From positions 5,613,577-5,677,576 of the forward strand of contig JACDOX010000024.1 in NCBI GenBank assembly GCA_014549065.1: a stretch of 64,000 nt of DNA, in the 5' to 3' direction. Made by a program: the position numbers and the translations under genes. Positions 1-14,114 of this stretch are shown in pieces. Every line of letters starts with the position of its first letter. Positions within the stretch are counted from its first letter, which is position 1. The notes under the pieces were generated by a model. The model was not told the DNA's origin. It ran no database searches and was given only the letters and a program-made list of their open reading frames with translations. The stretch comes from Cardinalis cardinalis (taxonomy: Eukaryota > Chordata > Aves > Passeriformes > Cardinalidae).

Positions 1-565
1 TTGCAGAAAATTGCATAAGTTGTACAGCTGAAATTATCAACTGGAGAAAGGAGGTGAATGAGGCACAGTAGCTCTTGCTTTGCTAACTCCCAGGAGCAGT
101 GNAGGGCACTGGTAGCTAAGGTTAACAATCAAAAAAAAGTACCAGCCAGCCTGCCATCTTAGAAGGTAAATCTTTTTTTGACAGAAACAACTCATCTGAC
201 TCTCAGTCTTCTTCTTGTATTCTTGGGCTGTATTGGAGCTTTTAATTCAATATCCCATGCTGTTTACTGAACTAATGAAATTAGACTGAATTAACAGATT
301 TTATATCTGCTACGTGGACTATAAACTAACACTTCTATAACAGATAGTCAGTGGTCAGGTGCCAGTGAACAAGGTTGTTGCTAGTTAGGTGCCTGTAAAC
401 TTTTTGTGGCTAAAAGTTAAGGTTTTTTTTTCAAATACTTAAAATGTGGTCATAAAGTCTTCCATGGCTATGCTTTTAGATAATACACATTTTATTATAT
501 AAAATAAAAAAAATTGCCTGAAAGTGAGTAAACCGTGAAAGATGGTGTCCAGAGAGGCTGAGAAA

Positions 566-669
566 GGACTTGGACAACCTGTTCTTACTGTGACACTAGG
601 CTTTAAGCAAGAGGTTAGACTGGATATTTTTCAGATCCTTTTCAACATAAATGATTTGATGNTTCTGTA
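566..669 (+). repeat. CR1 LINE, diverged 3' tail
   Basis: It matches the recalled end of avian CR1: a GGACAACCTGTTCT-like block, then the GAGGTTAGACTGGAT block and the closing TTCAACATAAATGATTTGATG, which resembles the usual 'CCAACC...ATGATTCTATGATTCT' tail. It is a truncated non-coding fragment. Confidence 0.75.
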
Positions 670-1574
670 GTAAACTCTCTGAATGACTAGTAAGAATTAT
701 CTGAATAGCTGGATTCAATTGCTAGATTTTAAAAAGCAATATGTTTTAATGCTGCTGCAAGCAAGCAACGAAAAACGCAATGATTACTTCAGGACTGGAG
801 ATTGTTTTCAGTAGGGATGTTCTTATGTAGTTCTTTTGGTAGGGATGTTTTCATTCAGTGTAAGTTCTTTCTGGGATGTCACCAAAACGACAACGCAATC
901 CTCAGACATATAAACACAGAATAGCAAACACAAATAGGGAAATTATCTTTCTTCTGTATGTTGCATCCATGGAGCAACTGACTGGAATATTGTGTCCAGA
1001 TGTGATGTTTGCCTTTTAAGATAGAAAATCANTTTTGACATGAGGTTGAAGGACTTTAAACTCAGTTTATCAAAGAAAAGAGATAAGAAGGGAATGAATT
1101 CCTGTATGTAGGAAGAGGCATAACGTTGGAGGGATTTAAAGTCTTTAAGTTTATAGTCTTATGACATGAGGTGATCCCATGATTGGAAGTTTAACAAACA
1201 CAGTCTTGAGTAAGCTGTGCTGTTCTACCTACTATGGTAATATAGGGATTAATCACTTGTGATTCCCTGAAATCATAGCAAAAATCAGAGGTCTTTGTAA
1301 ATGGCTTGCTTTGATCTAATGTCTAAAGAAAATACAATGGTGATGGTATTCAGGAGGTTAGATGAGATAATGTGTATGATCAGTTACTCTCATGACTTTT
1401 ATGACCCTTTTTCTTCCCTCAAGAACTGGTGCTACATGGGCCAGAGAATTATTTCTATGCAGCACAGTGCAATGCAATTTGGAAAGACCCAGCACCACTC
1501 TGAATGCACCCAGGGGCTGCCAGAGTAGCACATCTAAGTTTTGCATGGGATAATTCATGCAATGAATTTTGTGT

Positions 1575-1742
1575 TGTAAAGAACCTTAAAAATGATCTAG
1601 TTCCACCCCCTGCCATGGTGAGGCAGGGTTCATCTTGAGGTTTATCCACATTTCTGGGAAACTTTTTTCAGCGTCTATCATCAGTGAAGAATTTTTTTCC
1701 AGTACCTAATCTAAACCTTCCCTCTTCCAGTTTGTGCCTTGC
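1575..1742 (-). repeat. CR1 LINE 3' fragment, antisense
   Basis: Plus-strand blocks TAGTTCCACCCCCTGCCATGG, AGTGAAGAATTTTTTTCC and ATCTAAACCTTCCCTCTTCC are reverse complements of known CR1 3' blocks, in the right order but with internal deletions. Confidence 0.8.
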
Positions 1743-3694
1743 ACTTCAGCACAACTAAAAGCAAAGATTGCAAGAGTGTTGTAATGTCTTGTGAATTCTC
1801 AGAAGACTGAAGATTTTTGTCATCATCCAGATTTGATTCTGGTGTAGCATTTTGCATCTAAAAGTGAAAGAAACCTTCCATGTAAAATAAAAACCCAAAG
1901 GTTATTTTCCATGCAGTTTCCATGGCAGAACTTGCTATTTGAGGAATTTGACGGTTTAACAGCAGCATGTTTATTGGGCAAAGAGCTGCATTGGTTACTC
2001 GTAAGAAATGTGATTTAGTGCTTTTTGTGAACTATATGTGTTTCTCACAAGTACAGTTCATTTTGTCCCAGGAGAGCCATGTCATCTCAAATAATATTTC
2101 AGGTGAGCTGGATGCACAGCTACCATGGATGCACAGCTGTGTATAGTTCAGTATTTTTCCACTGTACTATCCCCTACCACATAACTGCACTTCACTACAG
2201 GACTCATTTTACATCCTAATATTGTGTAATGGATTACTTTTTGTAGATTGTGCAATTACTGCTTTTTCCCAAACACTGAAATCAATTTGGCCTTTTTTTT
2301 CCTCAGTTTTGCTAAAGATTTAATTGAAGTTGACAGCAGGGAGAACAGGGTCAAGCTTTGCCAAAATTTGCCTTGGGCTACATTGAATTTCAAGTGGGGG
2401 ATCTGCTCTGCCTGGTGAGTTTCCATCTATAATCTACAGAATCCTCTAAGTGGATGTAGCTTCTTAAAAATAATTACTGCAAAAGCTAAGAAACACAAAC
2501 CTGTTGCTAGCAGGCCTAGGTTTGCTGTTGGGGAAAGTGGGTTGTGCCTTGGTGGGCATGGTCCCTCCCTTTCTTTTCGACAGGGAAGCAGTTTAAAAGC
2601 AGTTATAAATCAGACCTTCAATCTGTTATTACCTTTGGATACACATGAAATCTGAAACCTGAATCCCTTTTTTACTCTGAATTTACTTATTTTCTCTGTT
2701 TTAAGAATGAGGTTTTTACTTTGTTAGTACTGAGGACCTTTGAGAAAAGTGCGAGTTACCCTTTGTGTGACCACAGATATCTTCAGTTAGTCAGTCTAAT
2801 GCCAGTAAAAGCTTCACCTGCAAGCACTGAACCTGTACTGAAAACATGCCCATAATGAATGAATTCACATAGGGTTTTTAGTTATTTGAACAACAGAACA
2901 AAAGTATTGATTTGCTCTTCTCAGAGACCAGCAGCATAATGAATTATCCATCGATGCTCGTGTCCAGTCTATTAATATACATTTTGGATAGAATTTTTGG
3001 ATCAATGTGATTTCTTAACAATAAGCTTTTGAATGGGAAAATCCCCAACCCAACAAATAAGTAGACCTGTCCAAAGAAATATGTTTACTGATTAGGCTTC
3101 ACTGGGTTTCTCAGTGTTTCCCTCAAAATCTCCCTATACATGGAATGACAGAGAAAGAATATGTGATTGTGAAATAGATACTTTAAAAAATGTAAAACTG
3201 CAGAACATTACATTTTAAAAAGTTATAGAATTATCAATGGTGAACTAACAGTGATAGTTACCAGAAGGTGCTTAGTTAACTATGGAGGCATAAGGAAAAA
3301 AAAAAAGAAGTGCAGGGACAAACCACACTTGCATATAATTGCCACAGCTAATTAATTTGGGAGNATGAACAGTACAACAGATAACATTATGTATCATAGA
3401 TATTATCTATCATATATCATATCTGTCTTCTATTTCCTGAAACTTAGTCCTGTGTTAATTTTCAGTGACATTATGATATGCATATGAAAATGGGAGGGAC
3501 CTTGATTGCAAGGAGTTATTGTAATTAACACTGATTTTAGTATGCTCTGTAAGTACCTTTTTGAAGTCATAAAATTAAAATATGATTAAGAAGCCATTTT
3601 AGGATCTAGAGTGCATTTTCACATTTTAATTGGGAAGTGTAGAAAAGCAAGCTCCTTCTAAAGATGATGTGTGTACAGCTGTATGAATCGTGAG

Positions 3695-3928
3695 AGGNTN
3701 AGGTTGGATATCAGGAAAAAGATTTTCACCCAGACAGTGTTTGGGCACTGGAACAGGCTCCCCAGGGCAGTGGTCACAGCACCAAGCCTGACAGAGCTCA
3801 AGAACTGTTTGGACAGCACTCTGGGGTACATNTGTGACTCTTGGGGCATCATGTACAGGGCCAGGAGTTGGACTCGATGGTCCTGTATGTCCCTTCCAAC
3901 TCAGCATATTCTATGATTNTATCATTCT
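3695..3928 (+). repeat. CR1 LINE 3' end
   Basis: It shows the CR1 order: GGTTGGATATCAGGAAAAAG, GCACTGGAACAGGCTCCCCA, GTTGGACTCGATGGTCC, then CCCTTCCAACTCAG and a TTCTATGATT tail. The open frames across it are remnants of repeat sequence, not genes. Confidence 0.9.
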
Positions 3929-4574
3929 GCTTAAATANATCTGGGGACCAGAATGTCAGGGTGACTGANTATTCTGGTTGAGAAAATAACTTTTTCTTCA
4001 GAAGGAAAGAGGAACAAGGGGAAATATGGTTAAGTTGCCTTGTTGTGAGAAGTAATTTGGTGGACATCTCCGCACATCCAACCAGCGTCACTTCAGAGCT
4101 GATCTGTGTGACATTGTGATCGCCTTGCTCACTGCAATGCAGTGGTGCTCACTTGCCAAGTTACTCTGTTTCCTTCATCTGTGTCCCAGAGGCAAAAACA
4201 GCTTCAGGACCTGCGTGGGTTTCAGATGCATACCGATGCTGATACGACTTTGTGTAGTTCCAGTAAACTTGTTTGTCTAGAGGCAATTTGAAGTCTTAGT
4301 TCCTGAGCTGGAGAGTCTGCAAGACTAGTCTGGCAAACATCTGGGTGAGCTCTATCTTTGCTGTCGTTGCAGTTAATTAGTGTGAGAACATGTGCCTGAG
4401 TCTGTTCAGAATCTAATTAAATGGCATATACAATGTTTTCTTCCTGGAAGGCCTTCAGGAAAGCCTATACAGATTTAAAGTTCTTGATTAATTTTTTGAA
4501 GAACTTTCTTTTAATATTTGGAAGAACGCTTCCTCTTGGCCATATACTACAGCCTTGGAGAGGGATTTTTCCAT

Positions 4575-4852
4575 GTCATGATAGGACAAGGGAAAATGGC
4601 TTCAAGCCAAAAGAGGACAGATTTAGAGTAGATATAAGGAAGGATTTCTTTACTGTGAAGGTGGGGAGCCACTGGCAGTGGTTGCCCAGAAAAGCTGTGG
4701 CTGCCCCATCCCTGGGAATGTTCAAGTCCAGGCTGGATGGGGCTTTGAGCAACCTGATCTAGAGGGAGGTGTCCCTACCCATGCCAGGGTGTGGAACCAG
4801 ATGAGATAAAGGTCCCTTCCAACTCATACCATTCCAAAATTCTATGATTGTA
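4575..4852 (+). repeat. CR1 LINE 3' end
   Basis: It begins in ATGATAGGACAAGGGAAAATG and continues through GATATAAGGAAGGATTTCTT, TGCCCAGAAAAGCTGTGG, CAGGCTGGATGGGGCTTTGA, CCCTTCCAACTC and a TTCTATGATTGTAT end. It is one of the better preserved copies in the window. The 113-codon open frame across it is a by-product. Confidence 0.92.
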
Positions 4853-7800
4853 TATTAACTGACANTAATATCCAACACATACTGTTGTTCATCTGCTCAT
4901 AGCCCTCAGATGACACCATTCTGGTAAATTTGCTCTTCATTCCCATTCAAAGCCATCAGCTCTGCTGTCAAATTGACCCACGTTCTTTTCCAGGCCAGAG
5001 ACCAAATTCTAAATTTTTAAAATTGTAATGACTGCAGCACTGTCAAATGTTTACTGTTAGGATTACCAGNTCATAGAGGTCTTCTGCCTTGGTCTCTCCA
5101 CAGCCACTGTGGCTCTTCTTAGCAGCACTCTTGTCACATCAGCAGCTGTCATCAAACAATAAGCTTTCAGTTTTTCTCCAGGTCTGTTTTAGTGCCTGCC
5201 CTGATGGTCTAGACTATCTTACCTAGGCAGTGCTGCAATGAGCCTCTAAGTGCTTCATACTGAAGCTCTGTTTGATGATCCCATCTCTCTGCACTGGCAG
5301 AAACCACCTTTTGTTGCATGGCTTTGCCTAGCCAAGCAAATTCCCTTCAAGGACATATAGTTAATCGTGCTTGAGAGACAGCCCTTGGAGGCAGTGGCTC
5401 TGAGCATAGTGACTGCTGGGTATTTGCCAGCTTGCTACGGACAATTGATGGGAGGGTGTGGACACAGTGACCAGCTCAGGTTTTTACCTTATGATCTGGT
5501 CCCTGCAGAAGCACAGCAATGTTAAGAGTATCCTCAGCCAAGGCCTTCTGCTTTACCAGAGANTGAGGTGGTAGGGTGAGGGGGAGAAATCATCAGAGAA
5601 AACCATGTCCTGGCTTGATTCTACTCNGCTTAGTTTTTCTGAGTCCAGCTTTGTCCTTTGATTTCAGTAATACTTTTTTGTTTGTTTTTTTATACAATGC
5701 CCACCTGTACCCTGGCCAGTATATGTACTTCATGCACTTCATGTAGATGCATTGAGGATCTGCACTAAGGGGTTGATTGCACATTAAATTATGCTAAGGT
5801 AACTGAGTCTACTTCTGCANGTCCAGCCATGAAGGTAATAAAATTAGCCAAAAAAATCAGTGAAGATACAGCACTGATTTTATGGTAGGGGAATGGATCC
5901 TCACAATCCTCAAAAGGATTAATCTGAGGATAGGCAGAACTACTGCTGATATTTGTTGTCACCTTTCTTTACAGGGAAAATTTCATACACTGAGAGCAAG
6001 CCTTTCAAATCCTGCTCTTGTCCAGCACCTTTCCTGCAATTACACCTGAATTTCACTCAGCTTCACCAGTGTAATACATTTAGTTTTTCTATCCAGGATC
6101 CTCTCACTAGNTGTACCCACTGAATTTTCTGGTAACGGCTAGTGAGTACTGGAGGTGCAGTTTTTAAATCATGTCAGGATTAGGTCCCATATACAATGAC
6201 ATGCAGCTACAAGAATCCTGGACCAGCCTAATACTATTATTAATAGTATTAATAAGGCATTAATGGTATCACTACAGTTCCTCCTATTGTATTGCTAGCT
6301 GCTCCTTTTATCACTTGATGATATCTTATGTGCTAGGAGAGATAGAAGGACTTGATTTTGAGTGATCAGAATAAGTTTGGGTCCAGCAACTTTACCTCCT
6401 GTCTCCAGATCCAGTTTGGCCGTGCCAGCTAGGGAATGTCCCCTGATTTTCCCCACTGCTCTGAGTTACTAACCAGAATGGAGCATGAGACCTGTACAAT
6501 GTCTGCCATTAGAAAGACTGGAACTAAATTAGCTTTGCTGAAGCCAAGAGGACTCCATAAGGTTGAAAATTTCTGTGTCACATTCTTCAGTGGTGTATGT
6601 GCAACCTTGTGGGCAGTCAGGCTTTGGCCTGGTTNTGCATGACTATTATGATCCAATGTCACTGGATTTCAGATGGGGAGAACTGGGTATTGGAACACTG
6701 AGCAGCTCAGAAACTCAGCAAGGACAATAGCAAGAGAAGGGCACTGATACCATCAGACTGTGGGATAGGAATTTGCTTGACTTGTCATTTTTTCTTTTGC
6801 TCTCTCCCTGCAAAATGTCTCAATTTTGCAGTAAACTAATTTTTTTTTTTCCTTCTAAAGTGAAACTAAACAGACTATTTTGAACTTGAGTTCTCTGGCA
6901 GCAAGAAGGGAAACTCTTTATATCATAGAAGGGCCAGTGAAGGTTCTGAAATCCATTTTCTTTTTTCCACTCCAGAGATACCTGTGGATTCTTAGTATCC
7001 ATGCAAAAGAAAATCTGGGTCTCTTTTCCTAGGCTGTGAAGGATTTCAAAACTGTCTTTATATAAAACTACTGAACTTGCTGGTACTCCAGGATATTTCC
7101 AAGAGAACAGGACTATTATGAATGACTGTGATTATATAAGAAGTGCAGGGGATTTCAGGATCTTGATTCACATTGTTCTTCTGGTGCAGGATTATAAGTA
7201 AGGTGTGAAGCTGAAAAGATCTTCCCCTCTATATCCAGACCTTGCAACACCATCCCCCATCAATTATGTGTGCTTTAGACTTTCACTCTGTGTAGATGTT
7301 GGAAGAGNAGCTTTTCCTCAAACACACTGCTCATCTTCCAGCCCAATAATGTAGAAGCAGAGCTGGNTTTAAGCTCAGCCAACTTAGGCAACAAAATAAA
7401 GAAAGGAGAACATAGCATATCTGTATGGCTGCCTGAACTCTGTGGTCATGCTGAAGGTGAATGTTCCTGCCTGCAGGGAACACTGCCATGCAATGAGAGA
7501 CAGCAGTCCTGACAGTGCTCTGACACCTTCTGTCTGTGCTGTANGACAAAATGCTGTCTGCTGGCAGGCCAGATCCTTCAGTATTTGCTTTGCTGGAAAG
7601 CTGACTGGAGCTTTGTTGGGTACAGGGTTTGTATTAGTGTCATTTCTTCCATTTACATGTGAGCAGCCAAGTCAGGTGAAGACCAGGCAATTTTTAAGAA
7701 GACAGTGTGTTGTTTCCTGATGGAGCAATTTCATGTGTCTGTGCTGTAACTATCACTGTTAGTTCACCATTGACAGATGGAGCTAGTTAANTCAGGGGAG

Positions 7801-7884
7801 AATGATAAAGCTAGTCAAGACCCCGGGATCCAGATGGCTCAGCCAACAAAGTCCCATATAAATGCTATCCAGATATATGATTGG

Positions 7885-7940
7885 ACTCAATAATCTTAAA
7901 GGTCTTTTTTGATCTGAATGACTCTTGACCCTCTATGANG
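7885..7940 (+). repeat. CR1 LINE tail, very short
   Basis: The block ATTGGACTCAATAATCTTAA, then GGTCTTTTTTGATCTGAATG and a CTATGA end resemble the last 55 bases of CR1. Confidence 0.65.
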
Positions 7941-10900
7941 GTCTCTCTAGAGACTGATGTGAAAGTTTAATCCCCTCCCTCCAGTTTCTTTCATGGTCAT
8001 GCTATTATTTCTTGATTCCTGCACTTCAGTTAAAATACCGTGTTTGATACACTGGAGGACTGAACACTACAGTCCTTAATGCCTGTGTTGGTGTTTCTGA
8101 TAAAAGCTAAAGGCTGTTTCCATCCATAAATGCATTACCACATATTCAATCGAGTATCTAAGTGAATTTTATGCTGTGAGACTGGCCTGCTAAGGCACTT
8201 TTTTAATATTAAGTGCAAGAAATGCCTTTTAACTGTGTATCTATGGAATTCAGCCCCTGAAAAATTAAAACTGCTTTCAGTGATACATGCCAGGAGAGAA
8301 TCTTTATGTACAACAAATGAATTGCAGTGAGCCATGAAGGATATTTTAGGATCCAGTGCTGCCAGNTATTGAGTTGTGCTAATTCTCTGGAAAGTTGAGT
8401 AGGGGAAGGCCTCTGTGGAGAACNCCAGGGCTTTTGAATTTGCATTATTCAAAGCTACTTCTCCTGTTCCCACATAAAAATACAAATTGCATGGAGTGCA
8501 GCAGAAGAAAATACAACAGGCATTATTTTCCAGGCTTGCTAAACAAAACAGCATTGTGNACAAGTGAAGAGGAACAGTCAGCCTTTATGCTGAACATAGC
8601 AAGAACTATTTGAGACATAATTTATCAATTGCATTAATTAGTTTTCAGGGTTAATGTTATTATTCATGGATTAGATTATCATCCACAAGGACAGACAGAA
8701 GAACTGAAGAAATCCAAGAGGCTAGGCAAAGCAAATATGTGTTTTGCTCATCAGTGGGTTGATAAATATTTCAGTACAGAAATGGTCAATACTCTAGGGC
8801 AAAGCAAAACTGCAAGTGTTGAGAATTTCCTGAATAAAGCTTCCATCACCAGCTGCTAGGCATTTAAAAGGCATTACTTCATTTTCCACTAACCACAAAN
8901 CAAATTGTGGCTGGCACAGGAAAGCATTCTGGCTTTGCATCACGGAGATTTCAAAAAAGAGAAAAATGATTGTTTTCTTCAGACCAAAATGAATGTTGTG
9001 GTGTGTGTTTAAGACCAGCTTCAATTATCAAAAAAACTGGAATTTAAATATTTGTACCAGTGCAATATCAGGAAACTTCAGGCATTAAATGGTATTCATT
9101 AGGGATTTGGTTTCATTCATATAAAAAACATAAACAAAGATGGGCACATTCCAGATTTTAGATGTAGATATTTAAAAGAGAAAATGTTCCCACCCCCCTT
9201 TTTANGAAGACAACTTTCCTAATATAGTGTAGCAATTTCAGGGAGTAGGATTATAAGTCAGCTAGAAAACTGGCCTTGTTTCTTAGATTTGGGCAGAATA
9301 TAATTATTGTAAAGCTTTAGAGAACAGATGGCCAGAGATTTCAGAATTGATAAATACCAGCTTTCTGCTTTGGACTGGTGGTGTTAGGCCTAGAGGTCAC
9401 ATTCAGGCTGCTCCAGGTTTTCCTGCAATATCTGAATGTAGCAGGACTCTTCAGCCTCTCAGGGCTTCCTATAAGGATGCAACCTTGGTCACTCAGCAAT
9501 CCAGTGGGGAACCACTGGAAAGCATTACTGCACAGGGCTCCAGCACATGGCTAGCAAAGGAATGAGACAGCTGTACCAAGATGAATTTTGCTTACTTTGG
9601 GCTTTTATTTCTGTTGGTTATTTTGACTGTCAGCATCACTGTGTCAATGATNGATCATGCTTGATTACAACCTTCTGATCACTCTTTTTTATTTTCACCT
9701 GAAAAATATTTAAGGATCAAGAAACACTGAATTAATNGAAAAGGGTTTTTTAAAATTTTGGGCGTAGACAGACTAAAAATATGGCAGAAGAGATCAATGG
9801 TGGAGGACATTTCAATGGAAGCAAATTCTTCAGAACTATTTCCTTTCCTTTTAGTCCTTTCCAGACACAGTGGAGCTTCAGCTTAGACAACTGCTGCAAC
9901 ATTTCAGGCAGTCAGACTTTGGGATGTATCAAAAAACATGAATTATACTGCTCTCTTCACATAGCTTATGGGAAACGAGGAATATCTATGTGAACTGCTA
10001 TGTGTTTCATCCTGTCAGCACTCTGACAAGGTTCTGCAAATGTTCGATTGCTTGGGGAAAAGTTGAGCAAAGACTTAAGAATCTTTGGAAGTAAAGGGAT
10101 CACTCGGGGTTTATTCTGAAAGCATGGGAGTAATTTCTGATGCCTCCCAGAGTAAAAAAGAGAACTATCTTATGACCTGTTACAGCAAAAGCTGCAAGGA
10201 AATGCTTGTGGGTCTTTCTCTAATTATCTTGGGAGTGCCTGTTAGCAATACAGGNATTCACAATCTAGGGCAATAGCAGACTGACATGCACCTTTAAAGC
10301 ATATTTGCTGTTTGTAGCCTTTTAGCACTGGATGACATCTTCTAAGATGTAGCTTGTGATAGCAGCTACCTGAATTGCTGTGTTTGCTCTCATGCTATAA
10401 TGTTTTTTTCCACAGGCAAGAGAGATTCATCAAAATCAGACATTTAAGTCACTGCTCCCTTTAACCACTTACAGGATTAGAAAAGACAGCAACAAAGACA
10501 TCAATTATTAAACCATAATTTACCTTCTTGTGTCCAGAATAACTAACTTCAAAGAAAATGCCATTTATTTTTCAGTAGCCCACAACATAATTTATGCATT
10601 GCATTTGAAGTATGTGAACTTCAGTGATGAGTTAACATAAATATTCAGCATTTGAGTCAGGAATCCCAGCAAAAGAACAAACTCTTTGTCCTTATCTTTC
10701 ACTGCCTGTAATCATTTCTCCTTGCTAGGTGACTGTTGCTCTTCTTGGTGATTGGCAGAGCAGTCTGTGAGGCTGACTGTCAGCAAAATGACACGAATTA
10801 TATTATCATCTCTCCCTTTCTTATAGACTGCTTCATCATTTGTATCTTAGTTTTGAATGTTGTTATTAGGCCTGATGTTCTTCTGTTCTCTAAATCTTGA

Positions 10901-13614
10901 AGAAAANGCATTTTTTACTTTGACTCACTATATAATAATAGTCTTCTCCCTTAATATAGGGAGATTATAAAAATTCTTTGAAATATATTTATATAGGCAG
11001 TAAAAGTGGTTTCTTGAAAAAGTTATTACTTTTCTTCCTTTAACATGTGATNGTGTATTGCTGCAATTTTTCTTTCTTTCAGTCATTCACCCCTTAACAA
11101 CCTCAAACTGTGGGTCTGAATCTGATCTCAATTCATTGCATCTGATGTACTGAATCATTAATTTGTTGGGCTCAAAGTCCCACCAAATTATTACACTCCT
11201 GATCTTTTTGTGGAAAAAAAAGGGAGGACCTGATGAGTGAAGTCAAGAAGAACTTTAATGTTCATACAATTGAAGTCTTAACAGTTTTATCAGCAAGGTG
11301 TCAGCATCCCAGGTCTTTTCATAGAATGACCATGATACTGATTTTAATGGCTTTTTTCTCACTCCAGGGCTCATTTTCATGGGTTTTCAATGTGTGTTGT
11401 AGCCTACATATGCTGGATATACCTGAGTTTTGTGAAGCTTAACTCATGTTTTGTACAGCTCCCAAGGTTACGTTCATTCAATAACCAGTAGTTGNCTGCT
11501 GGAGAGTTTTTATAGCCCTGGGGCCACCAGCATCATCCTCTGCACAAACTCTCAATGCCCCTGCTGTCACCTCCTGCTTGTACTCCTACACTCTACATTA
11601 TTTTCATACAAAAAGTAGTTAATTCCCTACGGTAACTATTTGTGGCTATCATCTATTAGCTACAGAAATACATGAAAAATAGATGAGAATATTTTATCAC
11701 ACATTTAATTTATTAAAACTAATACTGTATTTCATTTTTACTGCTTGCTAACTGTNCCTTAGCTTTCAATATGACTTACTTTTAGGATCAATGTTACTGN
11801 TTTTCCTTTTTTAGTCAGTTCTGAAAGTTTGGTAGCTCTTGCTTTTCTGTATTCATTGTGCTTCTAAGTCCTGACTGGCAATTCAGTTCTTGTTATGAAG
11901 GAGCAAAACATCATCTCCTCATTGGTCCTNTTTCCATTATTTCCTCACAAGTAGCTGTATTAATTATTCTAGTGGTTTTAATATTTTGTATTTCAAATGA
12001 ATGCTTCATTGAACTATTCCATTACCAAAGTTTTTAATTTTTAAAAGTAAAGGAAGTAGCATCTGTATGCGGCCTCTATTTAACATTCAGATNCTGCCTG
12101 ATCATTTCCTGGCAGAATTTATTGTAATAGTAAAAGTAAGTGGCTTTTTTGAGGTTATTTTATTAATAGAATCAAAGGAAAGTTACAAACATCTGAATAG
12201 AAACATTCTGATAACAGAGAATTTTCTGATAAGAGGATGAGTGCTATGTATACTTGCAAGGCCCTGAATAAATTGCTAGTAAGATTGTCTTCTCTTGAAT
12301 ACATCCAAATTTTGTGTTCCATCAGACATTTATCACTTACAAAACTAATGTAATCAGTTCACCACTGAGAAGTTGAAGCAATATGTATTTAAAAAGAAAA
12401 TATTAACTGCTGTATTCCGAAATATATAAAAATCCAGTTTTACCCATTGCTATATTTACTGACACATTGCCAATGAAATTTTATCTTATTGATCTAAATG
12501 TGATAAGAACCAGTAAAGCATTTTTGAGGGTTCTGAAGGTACCTCTCAGCTTAGATGTGTGCAGATGGCAGGAAGATCTTGAAACCCTGACTCATCATTT
12601 GAGGATGGTTACATTCAAGTATATATGACCATTTTCCTGGGCATTTATTAAATGACATAGATGCCTTACAACGGTCCTCAAAGAAAAAAAAAGCCCCAGT
12701 GTTGTTTTTTTTCCCAATCACTTTCTTCCTGAGAATTGCATAAAGCTGACAGGTTTGGTAGTTGTTTGTGGGCAGTGTTAAGCTTTCCTTTTACACAAGA
12801 TATATATTATTTTACTCATTTTTTTTAACGTGTTAATCTTTCTATCTTTTNAAAATTGTGTCCAAGAATTACTAAGAGTAATGGAGGTGAAAAAGAAAAG
12901 ATATTCAAACTCAAGTTAGTACATAATTTTACTGATCAGCAGAAAAAAAACAAACTTGCAGGTCTCTTGAAGACCATTCCTTGAAGTTCAAGAAGCATGG
13001 TTAAATAGAAACAGGTGCTGGAGAATGGATGTATCTGCAGATGATTTAAGTGGTTTCTGGCATGAATCTTCTCTGAAATTAGGAAATCCAAGAGGTACAT
13101 GTCAGGAAAAATGTCTTTAGAGAAGGAGAGAAGAGACAAGGGAAATTATATGCATGGTTGGCATGGACCACTGGGTAAGAAAATAAAATTACTTCTCCAG
13201 GTAGGAAGAGATTTACAAGGACCATAGCTGTCTGTCAGATAAAACCTAATAGCATAAATGAAAGTTCAAACAGTGAAAAGTACAGCGTTGAATTATTTAA
13301 CAAAAACTATGGTAACACAGAGCAAACTGAGACTCTGCATGAAACAATACTAAAGGTAATATAACTGGGGCTTTCTGAATATCTCCTTCTGGTAGGAAAC
13401 AAAGATGTGTACATATATACAATTGCATGGAATGGCTGAATATACACTCTGTTTTATTAAATTAATTGCTGTTACTATATTTAGTACTGTAATTGAAAAA
13501 GAAATTTGGAAATGCTGGTCCTGAGATGGGGAAGTAGCAAAACACCTTCTGAAAATGATGGTATCTGTTTGATGCTATATGTTTGACGGCATGTGTTTGT
13601 GTTCTCCTCTACTC

Positions 13615-14114
13615 AGCAATGGTGAGGACACAGATTGGAGTGTTGAGTCCAGTTCCGGGCTTCCCAGCAGGAAAGAGATATGGATATACTGGAGAGAGTC
13701 CAGTGAAGGGTCACTACAATTAAAGGACTGGAGCANCTCTTCTACAAGAGAAGGGCTGAGGCTGTTCAGCCTGAAGAAAAGGCAGTTCAGAGGAAACTGT
13801 TCACAATGGAAGGATGTAAAGAAGTGAAACCAGAGTTTTTTCATTGATTTTTGGTGACAAGATTCTGATCTTGTCACCAAAACTGAAACACAGGAAGCTT
13901 GCTCTGAGCACCAGGGAACAGTCCTTTACTGTGAGGATGACTGAGCACTGGCACAGGCTGCCCAGGGAGGTTGTGTAGTCTCCATCCTTGGAGATATTCA
14001 AAAGCCATCGGGAGATGGTCCTGGGCAACTAGCTCTAGGTGGCCCTGATTGAGCAGGTGCTGGATCAGATNCTACCCATGTGTCCCCTCCAACTTCAACC
14101 AGCCTGTGATTCTA
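13615..14114 (+). repeat. CR1 LINE 3' portion with an internal deletion and a fold-back
   Basis: CR1 blocks appear in order: GTCCAGTTCCGGGCTTCCCA, GGAGAGAGTCCAGTGAAGGG, GGGCTGAGGCTGTTCAGCCT, then after a gap CAAAACTGAAACACAGGAAG, GTGAGGATGACTGAGCACTG, CAGGCTGCCCAGGGAGGTTG, CCATCCTTGGAGATATTCAA, and a CTCCAACTTCAACCAGCCTG tail. The gap near 13800-13870 is occupied by a perfect inverted repeat. Confidence 0.93.
13849..13882. repeat. Perfect 15-bp inverted repeat with a 4-base loop
   Basis: The arms TTTTGGTGACAAGAT (13849-13863) and ATCTTGTCACCAAAA (13868-13882) are exact reverse complements around TCTG. It lies inside the CR1 copy where consensus sequence is missing. Confidence 0.95.

Larger units (their letters stand above)
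670..13614. other. Intergenic sequence between CR1 fragments
   Basis: Apart from the CR1 pieces listed separately, this is AT-rich sequence with short open frames interrupted in every direction. A GC-richer block at about 5050-5560 and a perfect AT-only palindrome at 6230-6250 (AATACTATTA/TAATAGTATT) stand out but match nothing I recognise. The first 565 bases of the window are likewise blank. Confidence 0.6.

Noticed and set aside
4421..4762. A 113-codon open frame
   Set aside because: Most of it lies in a CR1 3' end, which is non-coding, and the rest is AT-rich noise.
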